Shown piece by piece: positions 51,606-61,338 of a stretch of 64,000 bases of DNA. The notes under the pieces are model-generated. The model saw only the letters and a list, made by a program, of their open reading frames with translations, made no database searches and was not told where the DNA came from. Position numbers and translations under genes: made by a program. How positions within the stretch are numbered: the first letter of the stretch is position 1; each line of letters starts with the position of its first letter. Source of the DNA: Roseiarcus sp963776665. GTDB lineage: Bacteria > Pseudomonadota > Alphaproteobacteria > Rhizobiales > Beijerinckiaceae. The DNA is taken from positions 62,001 through 126,000 of the forward strand of contig CAVZNQ010000017.1 in NCBI GenBank assembly GCA_963776665.1, written 5' to 3'.

Positions 51606-52715
51606 TTACTTGGCGCCCCAGATCTCGAGATAGTGCTGCTTGTAATTGTTGCTGGGGATGAACGTGTTCTGATCGCCGCCTTCCGCGTGAATATTCTCCT
51701 TCGTCACTAGGAATGGCGGCTGCACAAAGCCGCTCGGCGCCTCGTTGTGGAACGCACGGTTCAGTTCGTCGACCGCTTGCCAGGCCTGCAATTCTATCGG
51801 CTCGGAGACGGTCACCACCTGGTATTGATCGCCCTTGCGAATGCGGTCGTAGGCTGACCGATTTCCGTCGGCTGCGATCAGCTTTACCTGCGCGGGATCG
51901 ACGCCCCCCGAGCGCAGAACAGGGACGGCGAAGTCCCAGTCGTTGTCGCCGACCGAAGTCGCATAAAGCGGGAGCCCGAACCGCTGGACCCAGCTCGTGG
52001 TCAGCTGCGGCTGACGCTGCGCAGCTTCCGAAGCCGGGGAGTTGACGTAGTCAAGCACCTTGCAGCCGGGGCATTTCTCGATCTCGTCCTTGGTCGCGGT
52101 CGATTTGACCTTGGCGATCGCGTACTCGTTGTGGCTCAGAACGACGACATGCGCCTTGCCCCCGGAATCCGCTATGGCCCAATCTGCCTCGGCCTTGCCG
52201 ATTTCGCGCGGGTCTTCCTGGATATTGACGAAGAGATTGAGGTCCGGTTGCGGTCCGGGCAGTCCCGCGGCGTGGAGGCCGACGAACTTGATGCCCTGCG
52301 CCACGCCGGCCTTGATCGGGTCCTGCAGGCTGGCGGCGTCGGCGAAAAGCGCGATGCCGTCCGGCTTGAGCGCAATCGCCTGATTCATGCCGGAGAGCCA
52401 GGAGGTCGGGCTGCCCTTCCCGTCGATGACGGTGACGTTCCACCCCAGTTTCTCGCCGGCTTCCTTGATGTAGACGCCGTAGAGATGCGAAATGTCGTTC
52501 TGCTCGTCGCCGGACAGAAAGACGATTTTCTTGCCCGGCTCTGGCTTCGGCGCCTTGGTAGGACCCTCCCACGTCGTCTGCGGACCGGCGTATTTGGCGG
52601 CCGCGGCCTTGGCGTCAGAGACGGCGTCGGCGAAAGCCGACGGGGCCGTCAGGATTCCTGCAATGGCGAAGACGGCGCCCGCAATTGGCGCTCGCTGGCC
52701 GATGCTATGTTTCAT
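51606..52715 (-). CDS. Sugar ABC transporter periplasmic binding protein
   Basis: A 369-residue exported protein. Signal peptide AGAVFAIAGILTAPSAFA, cleavage about residue 29. The type I binding-protein fold shows FLSGDEQNDISHLYGVYI, GWNVTVIDGKGSPTSW, KPDGIALFADAASLQDPI and ATKDEIEKCPGCKVLDYV. Likely ligand-binding component of the second importer. ATG at 52715 follows a strong AAAGGAGGAAAGC. Located between the ATPase and the LacI gene, with a 21-bp inverted repeat (52739-52759) upstream. Confidence 0.87.
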   Translation of the reverse strand: MKHSIGQRAPIAGAVFAIAGILTAPSAFADAVSDAKAAAAKYAGPQTTWEGPTKAPKPEPGKKIVFLSGDEQNDISHLYGVYIKEAGEKLGWNVTVIDGKGSPTSWLSGMNQAIALKPDGIALFADAASLQDPIKAGVAQGIKFVGLHAAGLPGPQPDLNLFVNIQEDPREIGKAEADWAIADSGGKAHVVVLSHNEYAIAKVKSTATKDEIEKCPGCKVLDYVNSPASEAAQRQPQLTTSWVQRFGLPLYATSVGDNDWDFAVPVLRSGGVDPAQVKLIAADGNRSAYDRIRKGDQYQVVTVSEPIELQAWQAVDELNRAFHNEAPSGFVQPPFLVTKENIHAEGGDQNTFIPSNNYKQHYLEIWGAK

Positions 52716-52738
52716 GATGCTTTCCTCCTTTGTGTTGT

Positions 52739-52759
52739 GTTCGACTGCGCGAGTCGAAC
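52739..52759. promoter_or_regulatory. 21-bp inverted repeat GTTCGACT-N5-AGTCGAAC
   Basis: Perfect 8-bp arms with a 5-base centre, between the LacI gene stop and the binding-protein start. There is no T-run on either side, so it is a candidate operator or an mRNA hairpin separating the two genes. Confidence 0.45.
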
Positions 52760-52764
52760 ATTGC

Positions 52765-53778
52765 TCATTGAACTCCCGGTCCTGCGCTGCAGCTCGAGCG
52801 AATAACGAGCTTGGGGGGCAGGATGATGTTCTCGGGCGGACCTTCCGGCGCCTTGATCCGGCGGAGCAGAAGGCGCGCGGCCTCCTCTCCGATCTGGCGC
52901 GCCCCGATGGCGACGGTTGTCAGCGCCGGCCGATGCATGGCTCCCTCGGGGATGTTGTCAAAACCGATGACCGCGACGTCGCGGCCGGGCGTCAGCCCGA
53001 GATCGGAGAGGCCCAGCATGACGCCCAATGCGCAGAGATCGTTGTGGCAGAGCACAGCGGTCGGCGGGTTCGACCTCGCCTGGAATAACTGGCTGACTGC
53101 GGCCGCGCCGCCTTCACGTGTCGGCAGGCAATTCACGATTGGACCGACCGGTAGCCCAAACCGCGGCAGAATCGCACGGAAAGCTTCGGTGCGGTCCCTG
53201 GCCGGCGACACCTGACGCGCGCCGCCAACGAAGGCGATGCGCTTGTGCCCCAGCCCGATGAGCCGTTCGGCGGCAAGAGTCATTCCGAGCCGAAAGTCGG
53301 CGCTGACGTAATCCGCACTTCCTTTCCCGACGCGTCGGAGCATCTGGACGACCGGAACGCCCTGCCGCCTCAGTTCGGCAACGGTTTCGGGCGCGGTCCC
53401 CTCGGCGAGCGCAAGCAGAATGCCGTCGACCCTGTGTTCGCGCATGCGGGCGATAAACCGGCTCTGCCGCGCCGGCGACTCCGCCGTGTTGGCAACGAAG
53501 GCCACCCAGCCTGCCTGATCGAGCGCGTCGTCAATTCCCGCCGCCAACTCAGCAAAAAAGGGATTCGTGATCTCGCAGATGACCAGCCCGACGGTATATG
53601 TGAGCCGGGTGCGCAAGTTCGCCGCCGCGCGATGATACACGTATCCGAGCGAGGCGATCGACGACTGAACGCCCACGCGCGTAGCCTCGGCCACCAGCGG
53701 GCTCTTGCGCAACACGAGGGATACGGTCGCAGGCGACACGCCAGCGTCCCGAGCGATGTCTTTCACCGTCGGGCGCAA
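52765..53778 (-). CDS. LacI-family transcriptional regulator
   Basis: A 337-residue LacI regulator. The N-terminal HTH (VKDIARDAGVSPATVSLVLR) and hinge are followed by the sugar-binding domain (VGLVICEITNPFFAELAAGI, IAFVGGARQVSPARDR, AVIGFDNIPEGAMHRPALTT). TTG start at 53778 with GGGGAGGAGCC. Upstream lies a LacI-type operator half-palindrome (53805-53818), consistent with autoregulation. First gene of the second importer group. Confidence 0.9.
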   Translation of the reverse strand: MRPTVKDIARDAGVSPATVSLVLRKSPLVAEATRVGVQSSIASLGYVYHRAAANLRTRLTYTVGLVICEITNPFFAELAAGIDDALDQAGWVAFVANTAESPARQSRFIARMREHRVDGILLALAEGTAPETVAELRRQGVPVVQMLRRVGKGSADYVSADFRLGMTLAAERLIGLGHKRIAFVGGARQVSPARDRTEAFRAILPRFGLPVGPIVNCLPTREGGAAAVSQLFQARSNPPTAVLCHNDLCALGVMLGLSDLGLTPGRDVAVIGFDNIPEGAMHRPALTTVAIGARQIGEEAARLLLRRIKAPEGPPENIILPPKLVIRSSCSAGPGVQ

Positions 53779-53804
53779 TTGGCTCCTCCCCGGATAGTAA
53801 CTTT

Positions 53805-53818
53805 TTAGATCGTTCTAA
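53805..53818. promoter_or_regulatory. LacI-type operator TTAGAT-CG-TTCTAA
   Basis: A near-perfect 14-bp palindrome with the central CG typical of LacI-family operators (TTAGAT against TTAGAA on the complementary strand), 27 bp upstream of the LacI start on the minus strand. It suggests autorepression of the regulator and its operon. Confidence 0.55.
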
Positions 53819-53912
53819 CCGAAGTTAGTCCTCATTCGGCGGCGGGGTCAAATACAAGAACTCGTGACCCCGCAGGTTAGCGTTAAAAGTCTTCGCTTCG
53901 ATCCGCCACTGC

Positions 53913-54860
53913 TCAACGGCCGCTCAATTTGCGTGTCTGATCGACCAGCGCCAGAAGGGGCGCCGAATCGATCGAAAAAGCCCGCGCCTCGGCCCGGGCT
54001 TCTTCGGCAACTAAATCGAGATAGGCTTCGGCGTCGCCCAATTGCGCGGCGAAGGCTTCGGCCATCGCCCGAAGATCCTCCGGCTCGGGGGCCGGCTTGC
54101 AGAACAGCGCACTGACGCGCGGGTTCCGGATCGCGAGCGCCGCCGGGAGCGTAAGGATGCCGTCGCGCACGTCCTCCTCCCCCCCGCCGCCGAGGGCGAT
54201 CGCCCCGCGGACATCCCCTACATCGTCGCAGCCATGGTACAGAAGTCCCAGCAGACCGCCAAATTTGCGCAATTTTGCCGATCGGTCGCCGAGGCAGGCG
54301 CAAACCTCGAACATTGAGCCGGTATCTTCGCCGGCGATGCGACGCCAATCCTCGACGCCGAGCATTTGGCGGCGCAGCCGCCATTGCATGCACTCGGCGA
54401 CGCCGAGGCGCTTCAGCAATTCGGAGAACAGGCCAATCGCCTGAAGATCCGCGCCGAGATAGCGGTATCCCTCGGCTACGATATAGCCTGAGACCATCAG
54501 CGCGTTCAGTTCGCCAAACCTTGTATGCAGGGTCGCGCGCCCGCGCCGTTCAGGGGAGCGGTCGACAATATCGTCGATCACCAGGGATACATTGTGGAAG
54601 AATTCGACCACGACGGCAGACGATATGATCTGTTCCGGTATGGGTCCTTTGATCAAACACCGATGGCAAGCGAAGATGGTCAGGGGCCGAAAATATTTCG
54701 ATCCGGCGAGGAATTGCCATTCCAGCGCCTCGCGCATCTCGGGGTCGCAACTGTCGACCCACGCAGAGATCCGCTGCCGCAAAATCCTCATCTCGTCGGT
54801 GAACCCGAGGGCAGCGATGACGTCGCTGCTCGTCTTGTCGACGCCCGCAATGACGTTCAC
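53913..54860 (-). CDS. Polyprenyl synthase family protein
   Basis: A 315-residue trans-isoprenyl diphosphate synthase. FARM LVIDDIVDRSPERRG (DDIVD, about 96-100), SARM-like CDDVGDVRGA (about 212-216), GSKYFRPL at the entrance and GEDTGSMFEVC. The second acidic motif is degenerate compared with DDxxD in chain-elongating enzymes, so product length or activity may differ. GTG start at 54860 overlaps the stop of the neighbouring small gene (GTGA). Last gene of a triad with a FAD desaturase-like enzyme. Confidence 0.82.
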   Translation of the reverse strand: MNVIAGVDKTSSDVIAALGFTDEMRILRQRISAWVDSCDPEMREALEWQFLAGSKYFRPLTIFACHRCLIKGPIPEQIISSAVVVEFFHNVSLVIDDIVDRSPERRGRATLHTRFGELNALMVSGYIVAEGYRYLGADLQAIGLFSELLKRLGVAECMQWRLRRQMLGVEDWRRIAGEDTGSMFEVCACLGDRSAKLRKFGGLLGLLYHGCDDVGDVRGAIALGGGGEEDVRDGILTLPAALAIRNPRVSALFCKPAPEPEDLRAMAEAFAAQLGDAEAYLDLVAEEARAEARAFSIDSAPLLALVDQTRKLSGR

Positions 54861-55439
54861 GGCTTGACCTCGTGCCGGCGACGGCGCTCCAAAGGGTACG
54901 GCGACGGCGTCGCCTGGTCGGCAGCCTCGGCGATTTTCTCGCCGACACGCTCCAGATTGAGTTGCAGTAGGCGCGCTTCCAGGTTGGCGGCGTCGGCGAC
55001 CCCACGCAGGAATGCTCGCAACTCGTCAGCGCGCGCCCGGCACTCCGCAGGCGACGCGGCGCTTCGGCCCGTCGTTCGATCGGCTACGGTCCGGGCGAGG
55101 CTTGCCTCGTAGCGAAGGCCAAGCTCGGCGATTACGCCGTAGTAGCGGATGGCGCTGGCCGCGCCGACCATGCAGGCTTCAGCCAGTGCAGGCGGGATGT
55201 CGGCCATCTCTGCGGCCGCGGCCGGCCGGGGTTCGGCTACGCCGCCCGAACTCGGCGCGCGACGCCGCCGGTCCTGCGGGGCCATCGCGCTCATCGCCAG
55301 CTCCAATTCCCGCCGAGACCTGCCAGGCTTGTAGCCCCATTGCCCAGGCATCGGCCAAACTCCCGAGGAGCACGGCCATTGGGTCCGCCTGTCCCTCGCC
55401 GTAGAGGGGCGCCTGACCGCTGCTATCCACCATCGACAC
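54857..55439 (-). pseudogene. Small helical protein of the isoprenoid triad, frameshifted
   Basis: The 5' part (MSMVDSSGQAPLYGEGQA, ADAWAMGLQAWQ) and the 3' part (RELELAMSAMAPQ, MADIPPALAEACMVGAASAI and RYYGVIAELGLRYEASLART) lie in different frames, joined near 55320. Each half looks coding: Ala-rich amphipathic helices, and the 3' frame runs with no stop from before the join to 54857. Its stop overlaps the polyprenyl synthase start. Function unknown; the helical, Ala-rich sequence with WQ/YWK-like ends recalls phasins, weakly. Confidence 0.55.
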
Positions 55440-55534
55440 TTCCAGGTTTGCGAGAACACTTGCGCGAGCGGCAACAACTCTTCTCCGTCCGCTTGAGCGC
55501 CTTCAGAGCCGCCAACGCAAATGTCCCTCGGCTG

Positions 55535-57493
55535 TCACCGTCTGTTCAGGTTGTAAATGGCCTGCATCGCTTTCCAGTATTCGATCGCGGCTTCCGCCGC
55601 CTTCGTGGCGGTTTCGGCGACCAAAGTAGCAGGGTCGCCCGACAAGCCGACGACTTCGCGCAATCCAGCACCACGCGCCGCTCTAGAGAACATGCCCTGC
55701 GCGTCGGACCAGCATTTCGCGACGGCCGCATAGGGCGCAAGACCAATTTTACAGAGCGCCATCAGTCTCTCGGGATAAGACTCGGGCACCGTGATCTCAA
55801 TTTTGGCGTCAATTTCTTCCCTGCGCGCGAGTTCCCTCGCGGCTTGGAGCCCGCTGACGACCGCGCCTTCCACCGTGGCGATCATGATCGGATTGTCGAC
55901 ATAATCGCCGGCAAAGTAGACGTTCGGCAATCTTCCATCCCATACTTTCGGCGTCCATTCTTGAGAGCCGACTTCGTTGATGAACAACGGATGATCTTTG
56001 TTTGAGCGATAGAAGGACTTGTCCCAGTCGACGTCGCTCTTTGGGTCACCCCACTTATCGCCCAATCTGAACGGAAGGTATCGGTTAAGTTCCTTCAAAA
56101 TAAGAAGCTTGGCGGTCTGTTGGGCTTGCGCGCTCAGATAGTCAACGTGATGAATTGACGGCGCTGGGGTTGGGCCGTGTTTTGGTTCGACTGGAGTAGC
56201 ATCGGCGGCTTCGGGCTCAACAGCGTCATCCGGAAGCGAATAAAAATCGGAAACGGCGACCGCCAAGACGGTGTTGTCGCCGGCGGACGCTGGCTGCGAA
56301 ACGTCTACGAAAGTGATCTCAAACAGGGAATCCAACAACGACACATAGTAGTTGGGAATCCCCTCGAGCCGACGCTTGAAGGCGACATCGTATACGGGAA
56401 TCGGCTCGCTGCGGACACGGCGAAGTTCCGACAAGTTTGGCAGAACGCTGACGATGGGATCGCCAGAATCGGGAGCTTCCGGCGCACCAACCTCGGGGGT
56501 CTCCGCCGACATCACCAACTGAGCCAGGCGAGCGGGCGGAACCGCTAGAATCAGATTTTCCACCTCTACATCCTTGACAGAGCCCTCCATGACGCAAATT
56601 CGATCGGCCCTTCCGTTTTTCACCGTCACGTGGCGAACAATTGCGTTGGTCCTGATGTCGCAACCCAAGCTCTTGAGCCTCTCGACCAGTGGCGAAATCA
56701 GTTTGCTGTATGCGTCACCCGTCAGAACCCAACACTGCGGCGTGGGACGGCGAAATTGATATTTTGCGAAGGACTGATAAGCAAGCGCGGAAGTCAGATA
56801 GCTGTTCACGGCCCAAATATTAGTAATAATCATGTCGTGCATCTTGAGCATGTTTTCAGTGGCGTACGGTCTTGAAGTCAAGAAGCCGTTGACAGTTTGC
56901 TCGTTTGTCAGGCCCTTCCCGCTAAAATTCTGAGACAGGATATCGATTACTGAATAGGCCGCCAGGAACATGTCGGGCGCGGGTATAGTCCCTGAAGTCA
57001 GATTGGCTAGCGCGGACGCCGCAGATCCGTTGTTGGTCAAAAGCTTAAGATTTGGAAACTCGCCGGCTTTGAGGAACGCGAGCGTCGGCCGCTGCTCGAA
57101 GTCGCGTTCGCGGGATAGGCCCAGCTCTCCGACAAGGCGCCAAAAATTATCGTACCACTCACCGAACATGTGAGGATAGACTTCGTGAAAGTTCCCCTGC
57201 GGATCTCGATCGCCGCCGAGATTCCCGCCGACCGACGAGTCCTTCTCGTACACGGTTACTTTGCAACCGCTTTGCGCCAGGCGAAGGGCCGCCGTCAGAC
57301 CAGCGATGCCTCCCCCGACGACGGCGACTTTGATCCCGGCAGGCGATGTCGCCCCATGCTCTCTCTGATCGCTGTCCTCAATCGCTCCTACGACAGGAAT
57401 GGGCTTGCGGCGAATGTGTCGCCCGCGCTGGCTCGTCGCGCCTGGGTCTCGGGGGCTCATACCGTGAGTGATCGCATTCTTTTGCCCGAGCAT
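55535..57493 (-). CDS. FAD-dependent oxidoreductase (phytoene desaturase/amine oxidase type)
   Basis: A 652-residue NAD(P)-binding Rossmann flavoprotein. VAVVGGGIAGLTAALRLAQS and TVYEKDSSVGGN are the FAD loop, PTPQCWVLTGDAYSKLISPL and NVYFAGDYVDNPIMIATVEG the C-terminal FAD motif. The overall pattern matches carotenoid/squalene desaturases of the amine-oxidase superfamily. An N-terminal about 50-residue extension precedes the FAD fold, and the C-terminal about 90 residues (KAAEAAIEYWKAMQAIYNLN) form an extra helical domain. About 95 bp upstream of the small triad gene on the same strand. Substrate probably an isoprenoid. Confidence 0.78.
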   Translation of the reverse strand: MLGQKNAITHGMSPRDPGATSQRGRHIRRKPIPVVGAIEDSDQREHGATSPAGIKVAVVGGGIAGLTAALRLAQSGCKVTVYEKDSSVGGNLGGDRDPQGNFHEVYPHMFGEWYDNFWRLVGELGLSRERDFEQRPTLAFLKAGEFPNLKLLTNNGSAASALANLTSGTIPAPDMFLAAYSVIDILSQNFSGKGLTNEQTVNGFLTSRPYATENMLKMHDMIITNIWAVNSYLTSALAYQSFAKYQFRRPTPQCWVLTGDAYSKLISPLVERLKSLGCDIRTNAIVRHVTVKNGRADRICVMEGSVKDVEVENLILAVPPARLAQLVMSAETPEVGAPEAPDSGDPIVSVLPNLSELRRVRSEPIPVYDVAFKRRLEGIPNYYVSLLDSLFEITFVDVSQPASAGDNTVLAVAVSDFYSLPDDAVEPEAADATPVEPKHGPTPAPSIHHVDYLSAQAQQTAKLLILKELNRYLPFRLGDKWGDPKSDVDWDKSFYRSNKDHPLFINEVGSQEWTPKVWDGRLPNVYFAGDYVDNPIMIATVEGAVVSGLQAARELARREEIDAKIEITVPESYPERLMALCKIGLAPYAAVAKCWSDAQGMFSRAARGAGLREVVGLSGDPATLVAETATKAAEAAIEYWKAMQAIYNLNRR

Positions 57494-57646
57494 ATCTGCA
57501 CTTCCTGACCCGTTCCACGGTCGGGAACGAACAAACAGAGCCCGATGGTGGACGACTGGGCGGATTTTTGAAAGGATACCCCCGCGATCTGGGCGGCTAG
57601 GGAGGCGGCTGTCAACTTCGGCCGAAACGAAAACGAGCTAGGCGAA

Positions 57647-57790
57647 ATGTCGGAGACATTCGATTTCGTTATTGTCGGGGCGGATTGGCCGGAACGGTCA
57701 TCGCAGCGAGGCTGTCGGGGGAACTCTCGCGGTGTGATGCGGCGACTGACGCACGTGGGGCGACGGCCCCGGGCGACGACGTCGCCACTG
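57647..57790 (+). pseudogene. GMC oxidoreductase N-terminal remnant
   Basis: ATG at 57647 encodes MSETFDFVIVG, after which one base shift leads to GGLAGTVIAARLSGELSRCD, the GMC FAD-binding motif (GxGxxGxxxAxRLSE). The sequence ends without the rest of the 500-residue enzyme. This is a short truncated and frameshifted relic next to the decayed cyclase gene. Confidence 0.6.
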
Positions 57791-57838
57791 GCCATTCGAC
57801 ATGGATAGCTCGCGTCTACTGCGCTGTTATCGAGATGA

Positions 57839-60800
57839 TTGATGCGCTGTTCCAATTGCAAGGCTGACAACCCCGACGGGCTCAAGTTTTGCAACGAATG
57901 CGGCGCCGCGCTCAAGCGAAGCTGCGCGAAATGCGGCTTTGAGAATTTCGCCGCGGCGAAATTCTGCGGCCAGTGCGCGGCGAAATTGGAGGACGCAACG
58001 TCCAGGTCGGAGGCGACGGCCGACGCCGGCGCTCCTGCGCAGTTCCGCAATTCCTCGATCGCCGACCAAACGATCGACGGCGAGCGAAAGATGGTCACTG
58101 CCCTTTTCGCCGACATCAAAGGGTCGACGGAATTGATGGCGGACCTCGATCCGGAAGAGGCGCGCGCCATCATCGACCCGGCGTTGCAGATCATGGTTCG
58201 CGCGGTGCGCAGCTACGAAGGTTATGTCGTGCAGTCGACCGGCGACGGTATTTACGCGGTCTTCGGCGCGCCGATCGCTTACGAAGATCATCCGCAGCGC
58301 GGGGTCTATGCGGCGCTCGAGATGCAGAAGAACCTGCGCGAGCATGCCGAGCGCCTCGCAAAACTGGGTAAGCCGACAATCGAAGTGCGGATTGGAATCA
58401 ATAGCGGCGAAGTCGTCATGCGGGCGGTCGAAACGGGGGGAAGGCTCGAGTATACCTCGATCGGGCATTCGGCCAATCTCGCTGCCCGGCTGCAGACGTT
58501 GGCTCCAGCGGTTCGATTGCCGTAAGTGGGCGGACGAGTCGGCTGGTCGAGGGTTATTTCGAACTGCGGCCGCTGGAACCGACGACAGTCAAAGGCATCA
58601 GCGATCCGATCGAGGTCTATGAAGTCGCTGGGCTTGGGACCTTGCGAAGATTCCAAGTCTCGATGCGGCGTGGTCTGAACAAATTCGTCGGACGCGATGG
58701 GGAGTTGCAACGAATGCGACGCCCGCTCGAACTGGCAATGCGCGGCGAAGGACAAATCGTTGCTGCGGTCTCGGACGCAGGCGCCGGCAAGTCTCGGCTG
58801 CTTTTCGAGTTCAGCAGAACTCTGCCGCCGGAGTGCAGGGTTCTCGAAGCGCACTCGATGTCGCATGGCAAGGCGACGGCTTGGCTGCCAGTATTTGAAT
58901 TGCTGTACAGTTATTTCGGCATCACGGATGTGGACGACGCGGCCACGAGGCGCCAAAAAGTCAGCGCCTCTCTGGCGGCGCTAGACCCGACTTTGGGCGC
59001 CTCGCTACCGTATCTTCTGGGATTGCTCGGGGTCATTGAGGGTCCCGACCCCTTGGAGATGATGGACCCGCGGATCAAGCGTCAACGAACACTCGAGGGG
59101 ATCAGGCAAATCATCCTGGCCGAGAGTCTCGAGGCAGCCGGTCGTGATCGTCTTCGAGGACCTGCACTGGATTGACGAGCAGACCCAGGCGTTGCTCGAT
59201 CTGCTCGCAGACAGCATCACCGACGCATGTGTCCTCTTGTTGGTGACGTATCGCCCCGAATACCGGCACCAATGGAGCGCGAAGAGCCATTATGTGGAAC
59301 AGAGGCTTGAACCGTTGGCCGGCGACGACGCGGAGGAACTGCTCTCGGCATTGCTTGGCGACGCTGCTGAACTGCGCCCGCTGAAAAGTCTGATCATCGA
59401 CAGGACGAACGGCAATCCGTTCTTCATCGAGGAAACGATCCGTGCCCTGTTCGAAGAGGGCGCGCTGCTGCGGACCGGACCGATCGCTCTCATCAAGCCC
59501 CTGAGTGACTGCGGATACCGGCGACTGTCCAGGGCATACTCGCCGAGCGTATCGATCGGCTATCCGCGAAGCAGAAAGAATTGCTCCAGACTCTGGCCGT
59601 GATCGGGCGCAAATCACCAATCGGTCTCGTGCGCGAAGTTGCTTCCGGAGTTAGGTCTCATTTGGATCCAACGTGTTGGAGCTCGAATCGGCGGAGTTCA
59701 TCTATAGCCAGCCAGGTTTAGTCGAGAACGACTATATATTCAAGCACGCTCTAACCCAGGAAGTTGCTTACAACTCGCTGCTGATTGAACGTCGAAAACT
59801 CTTGCACGAGCGCGTCGGTCAAGCCTGGAGTCCAAGCTCGACGACAAGGTTGGCGACGAACTCAGTCACGTGGCGCATCACTACTCGCGCAGTGACAACG
59901 TTGGCAAAGCGGTCGAATATCTGGGACGAGCGGGACAGCAGGCGATACAGCGCTCTGCCCACGCTGAGGCGACAACCAACCTTCGCACCGCGATCCGCCA
60001 CGTCGAGTCTCTGCCGGATAGCCTCGAGCGCGCGAGGCAAGAGGCGCCCTTGCAGCTAGCCCTCGGCGTCTCGGTTCAAGCCACCAAGGGCTATGCGTCA
60101 GACGACGCAGTCGAAGCCTACGGAAGAGCGCGAGAGCTGAGCGAACGGATTGGCGATGATTTCCAGCTTGTTGCAGCCCTTAGGGGGGAGTCAACATGCT
60201 ATATCGTACGCGCTGATTACAAGACCGCTCTCAGACTAGGACAACGCTTATTGAGTGTGGGCGAAGGGAACCTCGAATATTTGATCGAAGGCCGAACGAT
60301 CATGGGCCAGGTTTCGATCTACCTCGGCGAATTTCGATTGTCTGAGGCCCATTTCACGGAGGCCTGGCTCTCGAAGTCGCCGGACGGGACCGGTGAAGAC
60401 CTTTCAGTATGCCGGTCACTCGAGAGCGGCGTGTCTAGCCTATCTCGCAAGGACTCTGTCGATTCTTGGCTACCCGGACCGCGCGCTGGAATACAGCAAT
60501 GAGGCCGTGTCCCTCGCGCGAACCCTGTCGATGCCGATTACATTGGCCCAGGCGCAGGGCATGCACGGGTTGCTTTATCAGGTGCGGCGCGAGATCGACC
60601 TCGCTGAAGAGTGGGCGGACAAGAACATCGCCTACGCAACCGCGCAAGGATTCCCCTATTGGTGGACGCTGGGTTCCATCCTCAAGGGTTGGCTGTTGGA
60701 CCAACGCGGCGAAAGCGAGCTTGGATTTCGCATGTATGAAAAAGGGCTGCAGGGCTACCGCGCGACCGGAGCGAGGCTCGGGCTGTCTTGGCTCCTCGGA

Positions 60801-61226
60801 CTGAGAGGCGAACTCCTGGCAAGGACTGGCCGAATCGACGACGGTTTGGTCGCCATAGACGAGGCGTTGGCGCACATAGCGGAGACGGACGAGCGCTACT
60901 ATGAAGCGGAAGCGCACCGACTCAAGGCAGAGCTGCTGCTGCTGCGAGGCGGCCCCGGCGCGGTCACCGCCGCCGAATTGAGTTTCCAGAAGAGTCTCGC
61001 AGTCGCTCGCGGCCAGCAGGCGAAAGCCTGGGAGCTGAGGGCCGCGACCGGTCTGGCGCGCCTTCGGTTGCGTCAGGGCAGATCGCCGGAAGGCCTGAAG
61101 ATCCTCAGCGATGTCTACGACTGGTTCACGGAAGGCTTTGACACGCCCGACTTGAAAGACGCGCGCCATCTTCTCGATGAGCTTAACCCGGATTTCTCAT
61201 TGCGTCCGGGCATGAGAGCGCGTTGA
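57839..61226 (+). pseudogene. Adenylate cyclase / ATPase / TPR protein, broken by about six frameshifts
   Basis: Segments in successive frames reconstruct one about 1120-residue protein: zinc ribbons (CSNCKADNPDGLKFCNECG), a class III cyclase domain (VTALFADIKGSTELMADLDP, YVVQSTGDGIYAVF, RIGINSGEVV), an AAA ATPase (SDAGAGKSRLLFEFSR, VIVFEDLHWIDEQTQAL) and C-terminal TPR-like repeats (ATTNLRTAIRHVESLPD, NEAVSLARTLSMPITLAQAQ). Shifts occur near 58512, 59135, 59508, 59670, 59824 and 60395. Such architectures are common in Alphaproteobacteria. Six shifts in 3.4 kb indicate a pseudogene unless the assembly is poor here. Confidence 0.75.
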
Positions 61227-61338
61227 GAGCGTGTAGATCGCGCCGCAACCCGGTCACGCGGATGGCCCAAAGGTCGGACGACCCAGCCGGCTGCTCGCAG
61301 CCTTGTCTTCGTCAATTGCGCAAGCGCCGGAGGAATCC

